Origin: Psychrobacter sp. GP33
Lineage (GTDB): Bacteria > Pseudomonadota > Gammaproteobacteria > Pseudomonadales > Moraxellaceae
Length of the DNA stretch: 64,000 nt
Reading direction: 5' to 3'
NCBI RefSeq assembly: GCF_014119005.1
Contig: NZ_JACGYX010000001.1
Location: 496,001 to 560,000 of the forward strand
Shown: positions 46,985 to 55,420 of the stretch, in pieces
Layout: every line of letters begins with the position of its first letter
How positions within the stretch are numbered: the stretch's first letter is position 1
Notes under the pieces: generated by a model
What the model saw: only the letters and a program-made list of their open reading frames with translations
Databases searched by the model: none
What the model was told of the DNA's origin: nothing
Made by a program: the position numbers and the translations under genes

Positions 46985-49900
46985 CTATAGAGTGTTTTTT
47001 GGTAAAAGACGTTTGTTAGTGCGTTGATTCTCTTTTTTAAATAAGTCTTCATCAAACTTAAATCGTAGTCTAAAATAAGCGCCTTGTTGGGTGGTATCTT
47101 CATAGGCAATATCTTCATCTTCAAAGCCCATAAAATTATAGCCGAGTGATAACCATAGGTTAGTCATTGGGCTATAGCCAACTTCAACACCCAACATATA
47201 AGATAAGTCTTCTGCTTGTTTATTCCAATAAGTACCTGCTTGAAAACCCACATCCCAGCGCTCGCTGACGTCATATAATCCACGCGTATAAAGAGCATGA
47301 GCTGTATTGTCAGAGTTGATGTCATCATTGCTATATTTCGTGTACTTTCCTGCATAGTGACCGGATAGAGTAAGGGGACGAGTAGGATGGTAATTGCCAC
47401 TCCATGACCATACCAATGCATCCTTTTGATAAGGGTCGACGCCAGTGAGATTGTCATCAAGACGGTATTCTAGTTTGGTCAGCATATCCAGCTGATTGCT
47501 GTCGTAGTCTCGATAAGCAGCGCCAAGTTGCATGCGATTAATAGTACGATGCCCATCGTCATAGTCGACTCGCGAATAGATGTTTTTTGCCAGTAACGTC
47601 ACCTCATTATTATAACGATAGGCGAGCCCTGCACTACCTAGTAGCGTGTCGCTGGATTCTCCCCAACGCTTTTCCAGTCGTCCAGAAGCTTTATAGTTTT
47701 CTTTGGCAAGATACTCAACTCCGAAGCCTGCCGCAGTTGCGGTACTGTCTTTTTCACCTTCAAGCGATTCTATACGCTCTAACAAAGTATTTACAGTCAA
47801 TCCTTTTTGCACATACCATTTATTTTTAAGACCTATTGCGGCTTCAGCCTCGCGCGCGCTAATGGCATCACGCATACGATATTCACTATATACCTTACCA
47901 TCTTTCATATAAGTGGCATCAAAGCCGATGACCGTCCGCTGGCGCTCGTCAGTATCATCAAGCCCATAACTGCCCGATAAGCTATTAATTAAATCGTGAC
48001 GGGCGTATAGACGACCCAATTTGCCAAGTGGGGTTTCACCGCCGATAGAGGTGGCATTGCGGGCGCTATGGTCGATATCTTGTTCATATTCAGCAAACAT
48101 TAGGGAATTGTTAAGTTTGGGCAGGCGAGCTGTTAGACGTACGCGCGCTGTGGTGCCTTCAATATCTTTGGTTGGACTATTCACACTGTTGAGCGCCGAT
48201 TGGTTAATGATATTATCATTAAATATGGTGTTATCTGTAATGTCTACGACGTCTGTCACTGCTTGGATATTACGCGTGGCAGCTGCTTCTTGTTTATAAT
48301 AACGCATACCAACTTCACCGACGACATTCTTGCTAAGTCGATGTTCAACGCTGGCTTGTATGCCCTCGATAGTGGCGTCAGTCGTGTGGTCTTCAGACCG
48401 AATCCCTTCAAGTTTCAATGCCGTTTTTTTATTGACAAGGGTATGCGTTACATTGATACCGGACTCAGTGCGTCCAGCGGTCAAAGGAGACGCGCCAGTA
48501 ACAAAACCTTTATCCGCATCATTATAATAGGCTTTGGCACGGGTATTCTTTTTATCATCATAGTTCAGCTCGATACGCAGTGCATTGCCTTTGGTATCGT
48601 TACCGGTTAACTCTTTCGCATTGATTTGATTGCTAGATTGATAACTAGGATTTTCTGAGCTGTTTTTTGCGTATTCAGCCACCAGCTTTAGTTTGTTATT
48701 CAGAGTAATAACGCTGTTAATACTGGCGAGCTCTTCTTTATTAAGGGGATCGTCACTATAAACATAGCTGCCACCAATCGCGATTTTTTTGTTAAGTTGC
48801 TGTTTGCCTGCCACGCCACCAACCCAATAGCTGTCGCCGCCTTCATCCACTTCAACGGTGACGCGTAGGTAGACAGGATTGCCATCAAAGTCTTGACTGG
48901 CAATCGGTGATTTTAGATATAAGCTGCGACTGATGGGATCAATTTCATAATCAGCAAATCGGGTTAAGGTATTGCGGCGAATAATCAATCCGGGATTGTT
49001 GACATCGCGAGTAATGACCTCGATGGTTTCAGAGTTTTCAAGAACGGCATTGAAGTTTTTTGCCAGCGGATAAGGTCCTGAAATACCAAGACCACGCGTC
49101 TCATTCACCCGTTGTGATGAGCTGGTTTCAGCAGCAAATGCGGTGATACGAGTATTGGTATCTTCATATTGGGCTTTGGCACCCGTCAAGGTACGATTAT
49201 ATTGTCCAAGTTTGATGCCGTCATCATTATCAATTTGGGTCTTTAAATCGCCATACATTGCAAATGAGCGACCTTTATCAACACGGACGTACAGCTTACT
49301 GGTAGACTGCGCGTCAAACCCTTTGGCGGAGGAGTCGCCATAGACGGGGTAATATTCGCCCGGCTCGATATCACGGAACAGCCGCTCGCCTTTTTTATCA
49401 CTGTCATAAGCAAGGGTTAATAAATAGTCACCGCGAACCTTACCTTTAAGGAACATCGCCGCACGACCCGTTGCTGAATAGTCATCATTACCTGCAAATT
49501 CTTGTAGTTCTTTTTCAAACACACCTTGTGCATCGGTAATTTTGCTACCATCAAAATTCTTTAATGATATGGCACCTTCAATAAGACCGACTGCAATAAG
49601 GGGTCGCAATTTGGCGGTAAATTGTAGCGGAATGATTTGTTTGCTACTGCCAGTATTGACAGTCAACTCGCCCTTGCCCGGTGCATTAGGTGCGGTGACT
49701 GCAATTAATAGCTCACCGCCCGTGATAGTGACCTGTGTGCCTGCTAAATCCTTATCATTATCTGGCAGGTTAACACGCCCAATATTGGTATCTATGGTGA
49801 TAGGGGTTGAAGAAATATAAGGGCGACCATCGCGGTCTTTTAAGCTAATCACTACATGATAGTCGCTAATACCATCAGCTTCTACTAAAGTTTGTTGAGT

Positions 49901-52264
49901 ACGATAATCAATGGCTTGAAGGCTATCGGGGGCAATCACTTCAATGCTTTGCTCAGACATAACTTTGCCATTAATATCGGTCGCAACACCGCGTAGAACA
50001 TTACGTCCACGTTTAAATTCAACGGCATAATAGTCAAAAGCAGTGACATGTTGCACCTCTTGCTGTGCAGTTTTGCCTATTTTTTCTTCGGATACGGGTC
50101 TATCATTAATATATAACGTAAACTGACCGCCCAGGGGTGCTTGTACTTGAACCAATTGCTTATAAGAGGCAATTTGCTGCCCCATATTTAAATTGATAAA
50201 ACGAACGTTATTATCAGTAACATCTTTTAAATACTCTTCTAGCTCTTTTTCCTGAGGTGGGTTGATAATGGTCGTGGTCATGTTGGCACTGTTAGTACTG
50301 GAGTGTGCCATATTCGCTACGATTGCTGAGTCGCAAACCATGCTTTGGTCTAAATGATCATTGGATTTGCATCCGCTGGCATCCACATTGTCTTTAATAT
50401 CACGATTATAGTCAGGCTCTAAAGTCAGCTCACTTTTAACCGCTTGCTCCAAAGTGTTATTTTTGGCAGTAACGCTTTTACTTCGAGTAATAAGTATCAC
50501 GTTTAATTGCTGAGTACTGTTTGCCATACCACCGACAATTGCAAAATCGGCACGATGTAGCTCACCATATTTTAAATCAACAAATCGGCTACCCGCATCG
50601 CCAGCATTACGGCTACTTTGAGTAACAAGCTCAGTAGCAGCGGGCAGGGTAGTGCTGTCGACTTTTAAAACGTGTGTTTGCGCACTGATCCCATAAAAGT
50701 TGTATTTACCTTCAGGATCGGTGACGATAAAGTTACCGTTTTCCATATAGATACGCACGCCCGCAACGCCAAGCTCGCCATCTTCTTTTTGTTGAATGCC
50801 ATCGCGATTGATATCATGGTAGACCTTACCGATGATGATGCCTTTGGTATTCATAACCCCGCGGCTGACCTCAACTGCCCATTGGGCTTCTCTTGAAATC
50901 ACTGGCTGGTTACGATTATCACGGGCATTGGCAGTTGCACGATTGATGCCATCACCGCCTAACGCCGATGAGCCAACGAGTACGCGATAGGTGAATTTTT
51001 TGTTGGCACCTGCCACTATATCGCCCAGTCCAAGAACTTGATATTTTCCGTCAGCTTTGAACTCTATTTTTTGCGTATTATCAGTATTAATACTCTTTTT
51101 GTCTTGACGTAAGCTGCCCGTTATATAAGTAAATCCGCGTGGCAACGCATCTTTTAGCTGAACGTCATAGGCAGTTGAGGCGCCATCGTTTTTAACTGTA
51201 ATGCTATAGTTTACATAGTTACCAATTTCAGTCGTTTTAACATCACCTTCTTTGATAACTTGTAGATTTGGATGCTCATTGACGATAGTCAGCATACTGC
51301 TAATGTTTCCAGCAATATCTTGCTTGCTACCATCAGGCTTGATACAAGCATCTAAAGTGACTGTTAATGTATCCCCTTTTAAAGTTTGAATAATATCGTC
51401 ATTGATAGGGTTGGCATTGTTCTGTGTTGGTGCGGATAGACGATATTTACCTGTATTGTTACCGGTTTCTATGGCTTTGAGTGAATAAGTATCTCTAGTT
51501 TTAGGGGAGGTAATGGTTACCCATGCTTGATCGGGCTGATTAGGCTGCACGTTGCATTGTGCATAATTGGCTTGAACATATAAAGCTTCGCCCACTTGCG
51601 ATATTTTTTTAACATTATCCCAAGATTCGCTTAAAAAATTGATACTAGGTGCAACGACAACTAGACGATTAATAACAGTCGCAGTTACTGAAGCATCTTC
51701 AACAACGACAGCTCTGATTTTAATATCTGCATTGTCGCCATCAAGTGCTCGTGTATCTGACAATGCTTCAATAATCAGTTCAATACTTTCATTCTGACTC
51801 AGCTTAATCTGTTTTGTTTGAGTAAAATCGATATCACCTTCATCAAACGTGCCGTTTTTATTGATATCTTGATAGACCGTAAAATTAGATAAGGTATTAG
51901 GATATTGATAGCTTAAAGAGATGGTTTCGTCATTATAACTGTTATTAGTAAGTGTGTTTTTCCAGCTCACTCTATCGCCCGCTGCTATGGTTCGTAGCGG
52001 TGCATTTGACAACAGAACATCATATTTTTGTAACGTAGAGGCTTGTACTCGAACCTGGTTCGAAGTACTGACTAGCGGAGCGCTATTATTTTGAAAATGG
52101 TATTGAGCGTTAGCAATGTTATCAATAAACATTACTATAGGAGGTAATGCTGCCATTGCAGAATGGGACTGCATATATAATATAGCAATCGCTATAGCAG
52201 AAAGCTTGGTTGTCTTTGCAGATAACTGATTAGACTGAGTGACACAGTAACGAGGCATATACAT
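46985..52264 (-). CDS. Giant DUF11/SdrD-B-like protein with outer-membrane beta-barrel
   Basis: A 1759-aa exported protein. The frame opens at 52288, but the ATG at 52264 has a better ribosome site (GGAAAAG). Approximate layout: long signal peptide (to about 38); IDNIANAQY module shared with the 707-aa neighbour (about 47-190); EF-hand-like loop DINKNGTFDEGD near 133; DUF11 domain about 332-465 (VNYSITVKNDGASTAYDVQLKDALP); SdrD-B-like domain about 475-565 with DINRDGIQQKEDGE; a linker with CKSND and CDSA; Ig-like repeats to about 920; then a C-terminal ~830-residue region of alternating strands (LTLAYDSDKKGE, VYGDSSAKG, repeated aromatic strands) ending in AYFRLRFKFDEDLF, read as an outer-membrane barrel. 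Passenger-plus-barrel logic resembles an adhesin or surface anchor, not a classical autotransporter. Confidence 0.85.
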   Translation of the reverse strand: MYMPRYCVTQSNQLSAKTTKLSAIAIAILYMQSHSAMAALPPIVMFIDNIANAQYHFQNNSAPLVSTSNQVRVQASTLQKYDVLLSNAPLRTIAAGDRVSWKNTLTNNSYNDETISLSYQYPNTLSNFTVYQDINKNGTFDEGDIDFTQTKQIKLSQNESIELIIEALSDTRALDGDNADIKIRAVVVEDASVTATVINRLVVVAPSINFLSESWDNVKKISQVGEALYVQANYAQCNVQPNQPDQAWVTITSPKTRDTYSLKAIETGNNTGKYRLSAPTQNNANPINDDIIQTLKGDTLTVTLDACIKPDGSKQDIAGNISSMLTIVNEHPNLQVIKEGDVKTTEIGNYVNYSITVKNDGASTAYDVQLKDALPRGFTYITGSLRQDKKSINTDNTQKIEFKADGKYQVLGLGDIVAGANKKFTYRVLVGSSALGGDGINRATANARDNRNQPVISREAQWAVEVSRGVMNTKGIIIGKVYHDINRDGIQQKEDGELGVAGVRIYMENGNFIVTDPEGKYNFYGISAQTHVLKVDSTTLPAATELVTQSSRNAGDAGSRFVDLKYGELHRADFAIVGGMANSTQQLNVILITRSKSVTAKNNTLEQAVKSELTLEPDYNRDIKDNVDASGCKSNDHLDQSMVCDSAIVANMAHSSTNSANMTTTIINPPQEKELEEYLKDVTDNNVRFINLNMGQQIASYKQLVQVQAPLGGQFTLYINDRPVSEEKIGKTAQQEVQHVTAFDYYAVEFKRGRNVLRGVATDINGKVMSEQSIEVIAPDSLQAIDYRTQQTLVEADGISDYHVVISLKDRDGRPYISSTPITIDTNIGRVNLPDNDKDLAGTQVTITGGELLIAVTAPNAPGKGELTVNTGSSKQIIPLQFTAKLRPLIAVGLIEGAISLKNFDGSKITDAQGVFEKELQEFAGNDDYSATGRAAMFLKGKVRGDYLLTLAYDSDKKGERLFRDIEPGEYYPVYGDSSAKGFDAQSTSKLYVRVDKGRSFAMYGDLKTQIDNDDGIKLGQYNRTLTGAKAQYEDTNTRITAFAAETSSSQRVNETRGLGISGPYPLAKNFNAVLENSETIEVITRDVNNPGLIIRRNTLTRFADYEIDPISRSLYLKSPIASQDFDGNPVYLRVTVEVDEGGDSYWVGGVAGKQQLNKKIAIGGSYVYSDDPLNKEELASINSVITLNNKLKLVAEYAKNSSENPSYQSSNQINAKELTGNDTKGNALRIELNYDDKKNTRAKAYYNDADKGFVTGASPLTAGRTESGINVTHTLVNKKTALKLEGIRSEDHTTDATIEGIQASVEHRLSKNVVGEVGMRYYKQEAAATRNIQAVTDVVDITDNTIFNDNIINQSALNSVNSPTKDIEGTTARVRLTARLPKLNNSLMFAEYEQDIDHSARNATSIGGETPLGKLGRLYARHDLINSLSGSYGLDDTDERQRTVIGFDATYMKDGKVYSEYRMRDAISAREAEAAIGLKNKWYVQKGLTVNTLLERIESLEGEKDSTATAAGFGVEYLAKENYKASGRLEKRWGESSDTLLGSAGLAYRYNNEVTLLAKNIYSRVDYDDGHRTINRMQLGAAYRDYDSNQLDMLTKLEYRLDDNLTGVDPYQKDALVWSWSGNYHPTRPLTLSGHYAGKYTKYSNDDINSDNTAHALYTRGLYDVSERWDVGFQAGTYWNKQAEDLSYMLGVEVGYSPMTNLWLSLGYNFMGFEDEDIAYEDTTQQGAYFRLRFKFDEDLFKKENQRTNKRLLPKNTL

Positions 52265-52391
52265 GCTTTTCCAATCAAATCTAACCATGCTGAAAAGAAC
52301 TGAAGCTACTTTACAAAGACTGTGACTTATAAAAAATTTAATTGATAACAGTCGTGACTTATTAAAACGTATTAAGGTCAGCTCTGTTTTA

Positions 52392-52417
52392 CTCTTTATT
52401 GTCTAAACAATAAAGAG
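52392..52417. repeat. Perfect 11-bp hairpin between surface genes
   Basis: CTCTTTATTGT and ACAATAAAGAG around CTAA, about 46 nt past the 707-aa gene stop. No T-tract on either strand. The CTCTTTAT/ATAAAGAG core also occurs in the hairpin at 1920-1952. Confidence 0.7.
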
Positions 52418-52462
52418 CATGTACAAACGTCATCAAAAATATAAGTAATGAACAGTAAAGAA

Positions 52463-54586
52463 CTATGGTATTTGAGTCACTGCTGCGCCATCAGCGTTGA
52501 TTTTCACTGAGAACATCAATGCTGCATATTCTTGCGGTGCTAAATTAGTAACCGTACCAGTGACCTCAGTTGTATTTACTTGCGCATTGTATTTATTAGT
52601 AGACGGTTCTGCGGCGTTTCCTGTGACATCGTCTAGTTTAATGGCAAAAGCTGGTGTGGTTGAATCCCCTAATACCTGAGCTTTGTTTTTAAATTGGCCG
52701 ATATCATCATTGATTTTGGTGTTGGTGAAAGTGAATCTGGCGTCGTCAGTACTAAAGCTATTAAATGCAGTAATTTTATAAACGATACAATCACTAGGTT
52801 TGGCTAATACGTCACCTTTAGTAAAGTTTAATGTGGCAGTTGCACTACAGCTTTCATTCAAGGCTTGGGTTTTTTCAAGCTTTAAGCCTCTAACTGTAGT
52901 CTCGTTGCTAACGATACGACTCCCGGTAGTAGGTACGTCATTTCCACCAGGTAAAAGGGTGATTTTTACCGCTTCAGTGGTATCAATAACTGCGTTTTTA
53001 GACTCGACTTTATAGTTAATGGTAACGGTTGAGCCCGGCGCCATACCTGTCCATGCTGGTTCATTACCTTTTGGCTTAGCGGTACTTAAGTCATTATCGC
53101 CGTTAACATCACGCGTAATAATATAAGTAAAGTTTGGTGTACTTGGATTGCCATCGGGATCGTATATTAGCTCTACAGAACCCTCAACCACAGTTACTTT
53201 ACTATCGGTAATCGATGAGATAGTGAACTTGATTTCACCCGCTTTATCGCCTTCAATTTCTTTACCTGTGTTGCGAATTATCGCTGAATGAATGATTTGA
53301 GTGGTAGTAGAAGTACTGGTTGGTATCTCTTTTTTTGTTGCCCCTTCAATGGTAAGAGCACGTTGATTGGCCGTTAATGGTGCGGTAGAGTCGCCACCAG
53401 TGACATTGTTAGCTGAGCCGTCAAGTACTTCACTATCATCAGTAGCTGGATAGTATTGACTGGTATTCTCAAGACTATCTGCCGGGTCAGTGGTATCATA
53501 AATAATACCACTTTCCCCCAAATCAAGTTTCACAACAGCATGATTCACAATATTTTTAGGATCAATAATCGTCTCTGCAGCATCTCTTTGTACATCAAAA
53601 GCGATGGTTGCTGTTTCGCCTATTGCTAAGTTTAATAAGGTTACTTCGACACTATCTTTAGCGCTGCCACCGCCTTTGCCACCATTACCTGCAGTGATAC
53701 TAGCGCCATTACTGACCGTCATATTAGGCGAGTCTGCCAAGCGCAAGCCTGCAGGCAAACCATTAAATACGATAATACCTTGAGCAGCAGCAGCATAGGC
53801 AGCACTTCCATCATTGAATATCTTGACAGTATAAGTTGCTTTAGAGCTTGGGTCGTTTAAATTTAGCGTGTTGCTAACGGTACTGGTGATTTTAAAGACT
53901 GGCACTTTAGTCGTACTATTATCTATGTTTTGTAATATTGCTTCTTCAGGTTTGGTAGGGCTACGGGCAGCAAAAAAAGCACTCTTTGCTGATAGTGTCA
54001 AGTTCTGCAAGTCTCCACCAAGATTCCCTGTTGTTTTAGCTGAAATAGTGATTTTGGCGTATTGATTCGGCTTTAGAGCAATAACAGTCTCTTGAAATAC
54101 TGTGCCTGTCACAGTTTTAGTACTTATCTGTTTATTCTCTTTATCAAAGATAATATAAGTAACATTCGTACTGTCTAGGTCGTAAGAGCCTGCACCTACA
54201 GTAGTGATACCTGAAATAGTTCCTTTTTGCGCTAAAGATAAAGTATAAGTATCTTCAACGTTACCGGAGTTGGTTAGAGTGTGGTTAAAAGCCGTACGCC
54301 CTTTTGGTGCTACGATTGCGTTTTTATTATAGTCGTCAGTAATATCGCCATCTTCATTAGTAGCTGTCAAAGTAAAAGCCGCGCTTTGAGTGATGTTCAC
54401 GGTCACTTTATTTGATACAACGGGAGTCTGGGCTACACCGCCAATGCTATAAGTAGCGGTAGCAATATTATCAATGGTTGGGGCAGAGTCAGCAGTTAAC
54501 TTTGCTGCGTTAGCTGAGGTGGCAATACCCAGTGCGGATACGATACCAATTGTTAAGACTGAATACTTAAATAAGCCTGAGTTCAT
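52463..54586 (-). CDS. Exported DUF11-like surface protein
   Basis: A 707-aa protein with a clear signal peptide (1-27, ATSANA). The mature part is Thr/Ser/Asn/Asp-rich beta structure: an IDNIATATYSIGG module (about 36-60) followed by SNKVTVNITQ, repeated N-G-x-V-x-D-T-Y-T-type DUF11-like domains (NHTLTNSGNVEDTYTL; YTVKIFNDGSAAYAA; IIHSAIIRNTGKEIEGD), and a C-terminal module with LKLEKTQALNESC ... DCIVYKITAFNS. No barrel or LPXTG-like sorting signal is visible, so it is probably secreted or bound to a partner. AGGAAT is 8 nt before the ATG. It lies between the 154-aa and 1759-aa genes. Confidence 0.85.
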   Translation of the reverse strand: MNSGLFKYSVLTIGIVSALGIATSANAAKLTADSAPTIDNIATATYSIGGVAQTPVVSNKVTVNITQSAAFTLTATNEDGDITDDYNKNAIVAPKGRTAFNHTLTNSGNVEDTYTLSLAQKGTISGITTVGAGSYDLDSTNVTYIIFDKENKQISTKTVTGTVFQETVIALKPNQYAKITISAKTTGNLGGDLQNLTLSAKSAFFAARSPTKPEEAILQNIDNSTTKVPVFKITSTVSNTLNLNDPSSKATYTVKIFNDGSAAYAAAAQGIIVFNGLPAGLRLADSPNMTVSNGASITAGNGGKGGGSAKDSVEVTLLNLAIGETATIAFDVQRDAAETIIDPKNIVNHAVVKLDLGESGIIYDTTDPADSLENTSQYYPATDDSEVLDGSANNVTGGDSTAPLTANQRALTIEGATKKEIPTSTSTTTQIIHSAIIRNTGKEIEGDKAGEIKFTISSITDSKVTVVEGSVELIYDPDGNPSTPNFTYIITRDVNGDNDLSTAKPKGNEPAWTGMAPGSTVTINYKVESKNAVIDTTEAVKITLLPGGNDVPTTGSRIVSNETTVRGLKLEKTQALNESCSATATLNFTKGDVLAKPSDCIVYKITAFNSFSTDDARFTFTNTKINDDIGQFKNKAQVLGDSTTPAFAIKLDDVTGNAAEPSTNKYNAQVNTTEVTGTVTNLAPQEYAALMFSVKINADGAAVTQIP

Positions 54587-54629
54587 TCGTTAATTCCTGA
54601 AAATATACAACGTATAATATGAATTATAT

Positions 54630-55094
54630 TTAGTTAACAATGGTGTTTAGCGATACGTCTGCTGATTTGCGTGCTGGAAGCCACTTGATATTCCAACGCA
54701 ATGCTTTGTATTCTGAGAGTGGGACTTTGACTGGCTTGCCATTCACTCTCCGCATTAGTGGCATATCAGCGTAATTCTTACCGTCAACAGTCGCTTGCGC
54801 ACTAGTAGGTTGTGCTTCCCCTGTGAATGTCATGTTTACAGGAATAGGCAAAGTGACCGTTACATCACTAACAGGTTGATTAATCAAATTTGTATAAATA
54901 GCGCGATATTGTACAGCCTCTCCAGTTTTAGCATCTGATGCTGCCACATAGCTTGTTTTGCCATTAATATTTTTAACTATTCTATTGGCTTGAAGCTCCA
55001 TTTTTAGCGCATCTGCTGCTTGTACGTAATTAAAAGTAGCAGCTGATATCAAGATAACTAACAGCAATTTTTTTAAGGGATATATGGCTTTCAT
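54630..55094 (-). CDS. Small exported DUF11-like single-domain protein
   Basis: A 154-aa protein with a signal peptide (1-26, cleaving near VQA-ADA). The mature domain matches one DUF11-like unit: KTGEAVQYRAIYTNLINQPV followed by SDVTVTLPIPVNMTFTGE, then GKNYADMPLMRRVNGK and RWNIKWLPARKSADVSLNTIV. I start at ATG 55094, which has AGGAG 7 nt upstream; the longer frame from 55130 would spoil the signal peptide. It lies 43 nt before the 707-aa gene, so the two are probably co-transcribed. It may be a subunit or chaperone-like partner (inference). Confidence 0.8.
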   Translation of the reverse strand: MKAIYPLKKLLLVILISAATFNYVQAADALKMELQANRIVKNINGKTSYVAASDAKTGEAVQYRAIYTNLINQPVSDVTVTLPIPVNMTFTGEAQPTSAQATVDGKNYADMPLMRRVNGKPVKVPLSEYKALRWNIKWLPARKSADVSLNTIVN

Positions 55095-55420
55095 CGTAAA
55101 CTCCTGACTAAAGAGAGTTGGTAGTAACACTACGAACCTTGTTTAGACAAACAGAAAAGGCAGATAAATATGAGTGATCAACTCATAGTTACGTATATGT
55201 AATGTATAAAAATGTAATGTTAGTGTAACAGAACGCATTATATATACTATTTTAATAATGCGAAGAGAAATCTCTATTTTATGGCTAAATTCCGACTAAC
55301 GGAGAGAGAATAAATGTTTAGTATTATTAATAATAAGGAATAAATCGTTTTGACTTATAAAAGTGGATTTGATGAATATCATTGGGTAGTAAAACTGAAT
55401 ACATAATCTCAATGCTTTAT
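55095..55420. other. Gap within surface cluster
   Basis: 326 nt, strongly AT-rich, between the 656-aa gene and the 154-aa gene (same direction). It probably holds a promoter for the downstream genes; no clear -35/-10 pair, hairpin terminator or RNA was seen. Confidence 0.35.

Noticed and set aside
46985..52264. Classical type Va autotransporter
   Set aside because: The C-terminal barrel-like region is about 830 residues, far longer than a 12-strand autotransporter barrel, and the modules before it are DUF11/Ig-like rather than a beta-helix.
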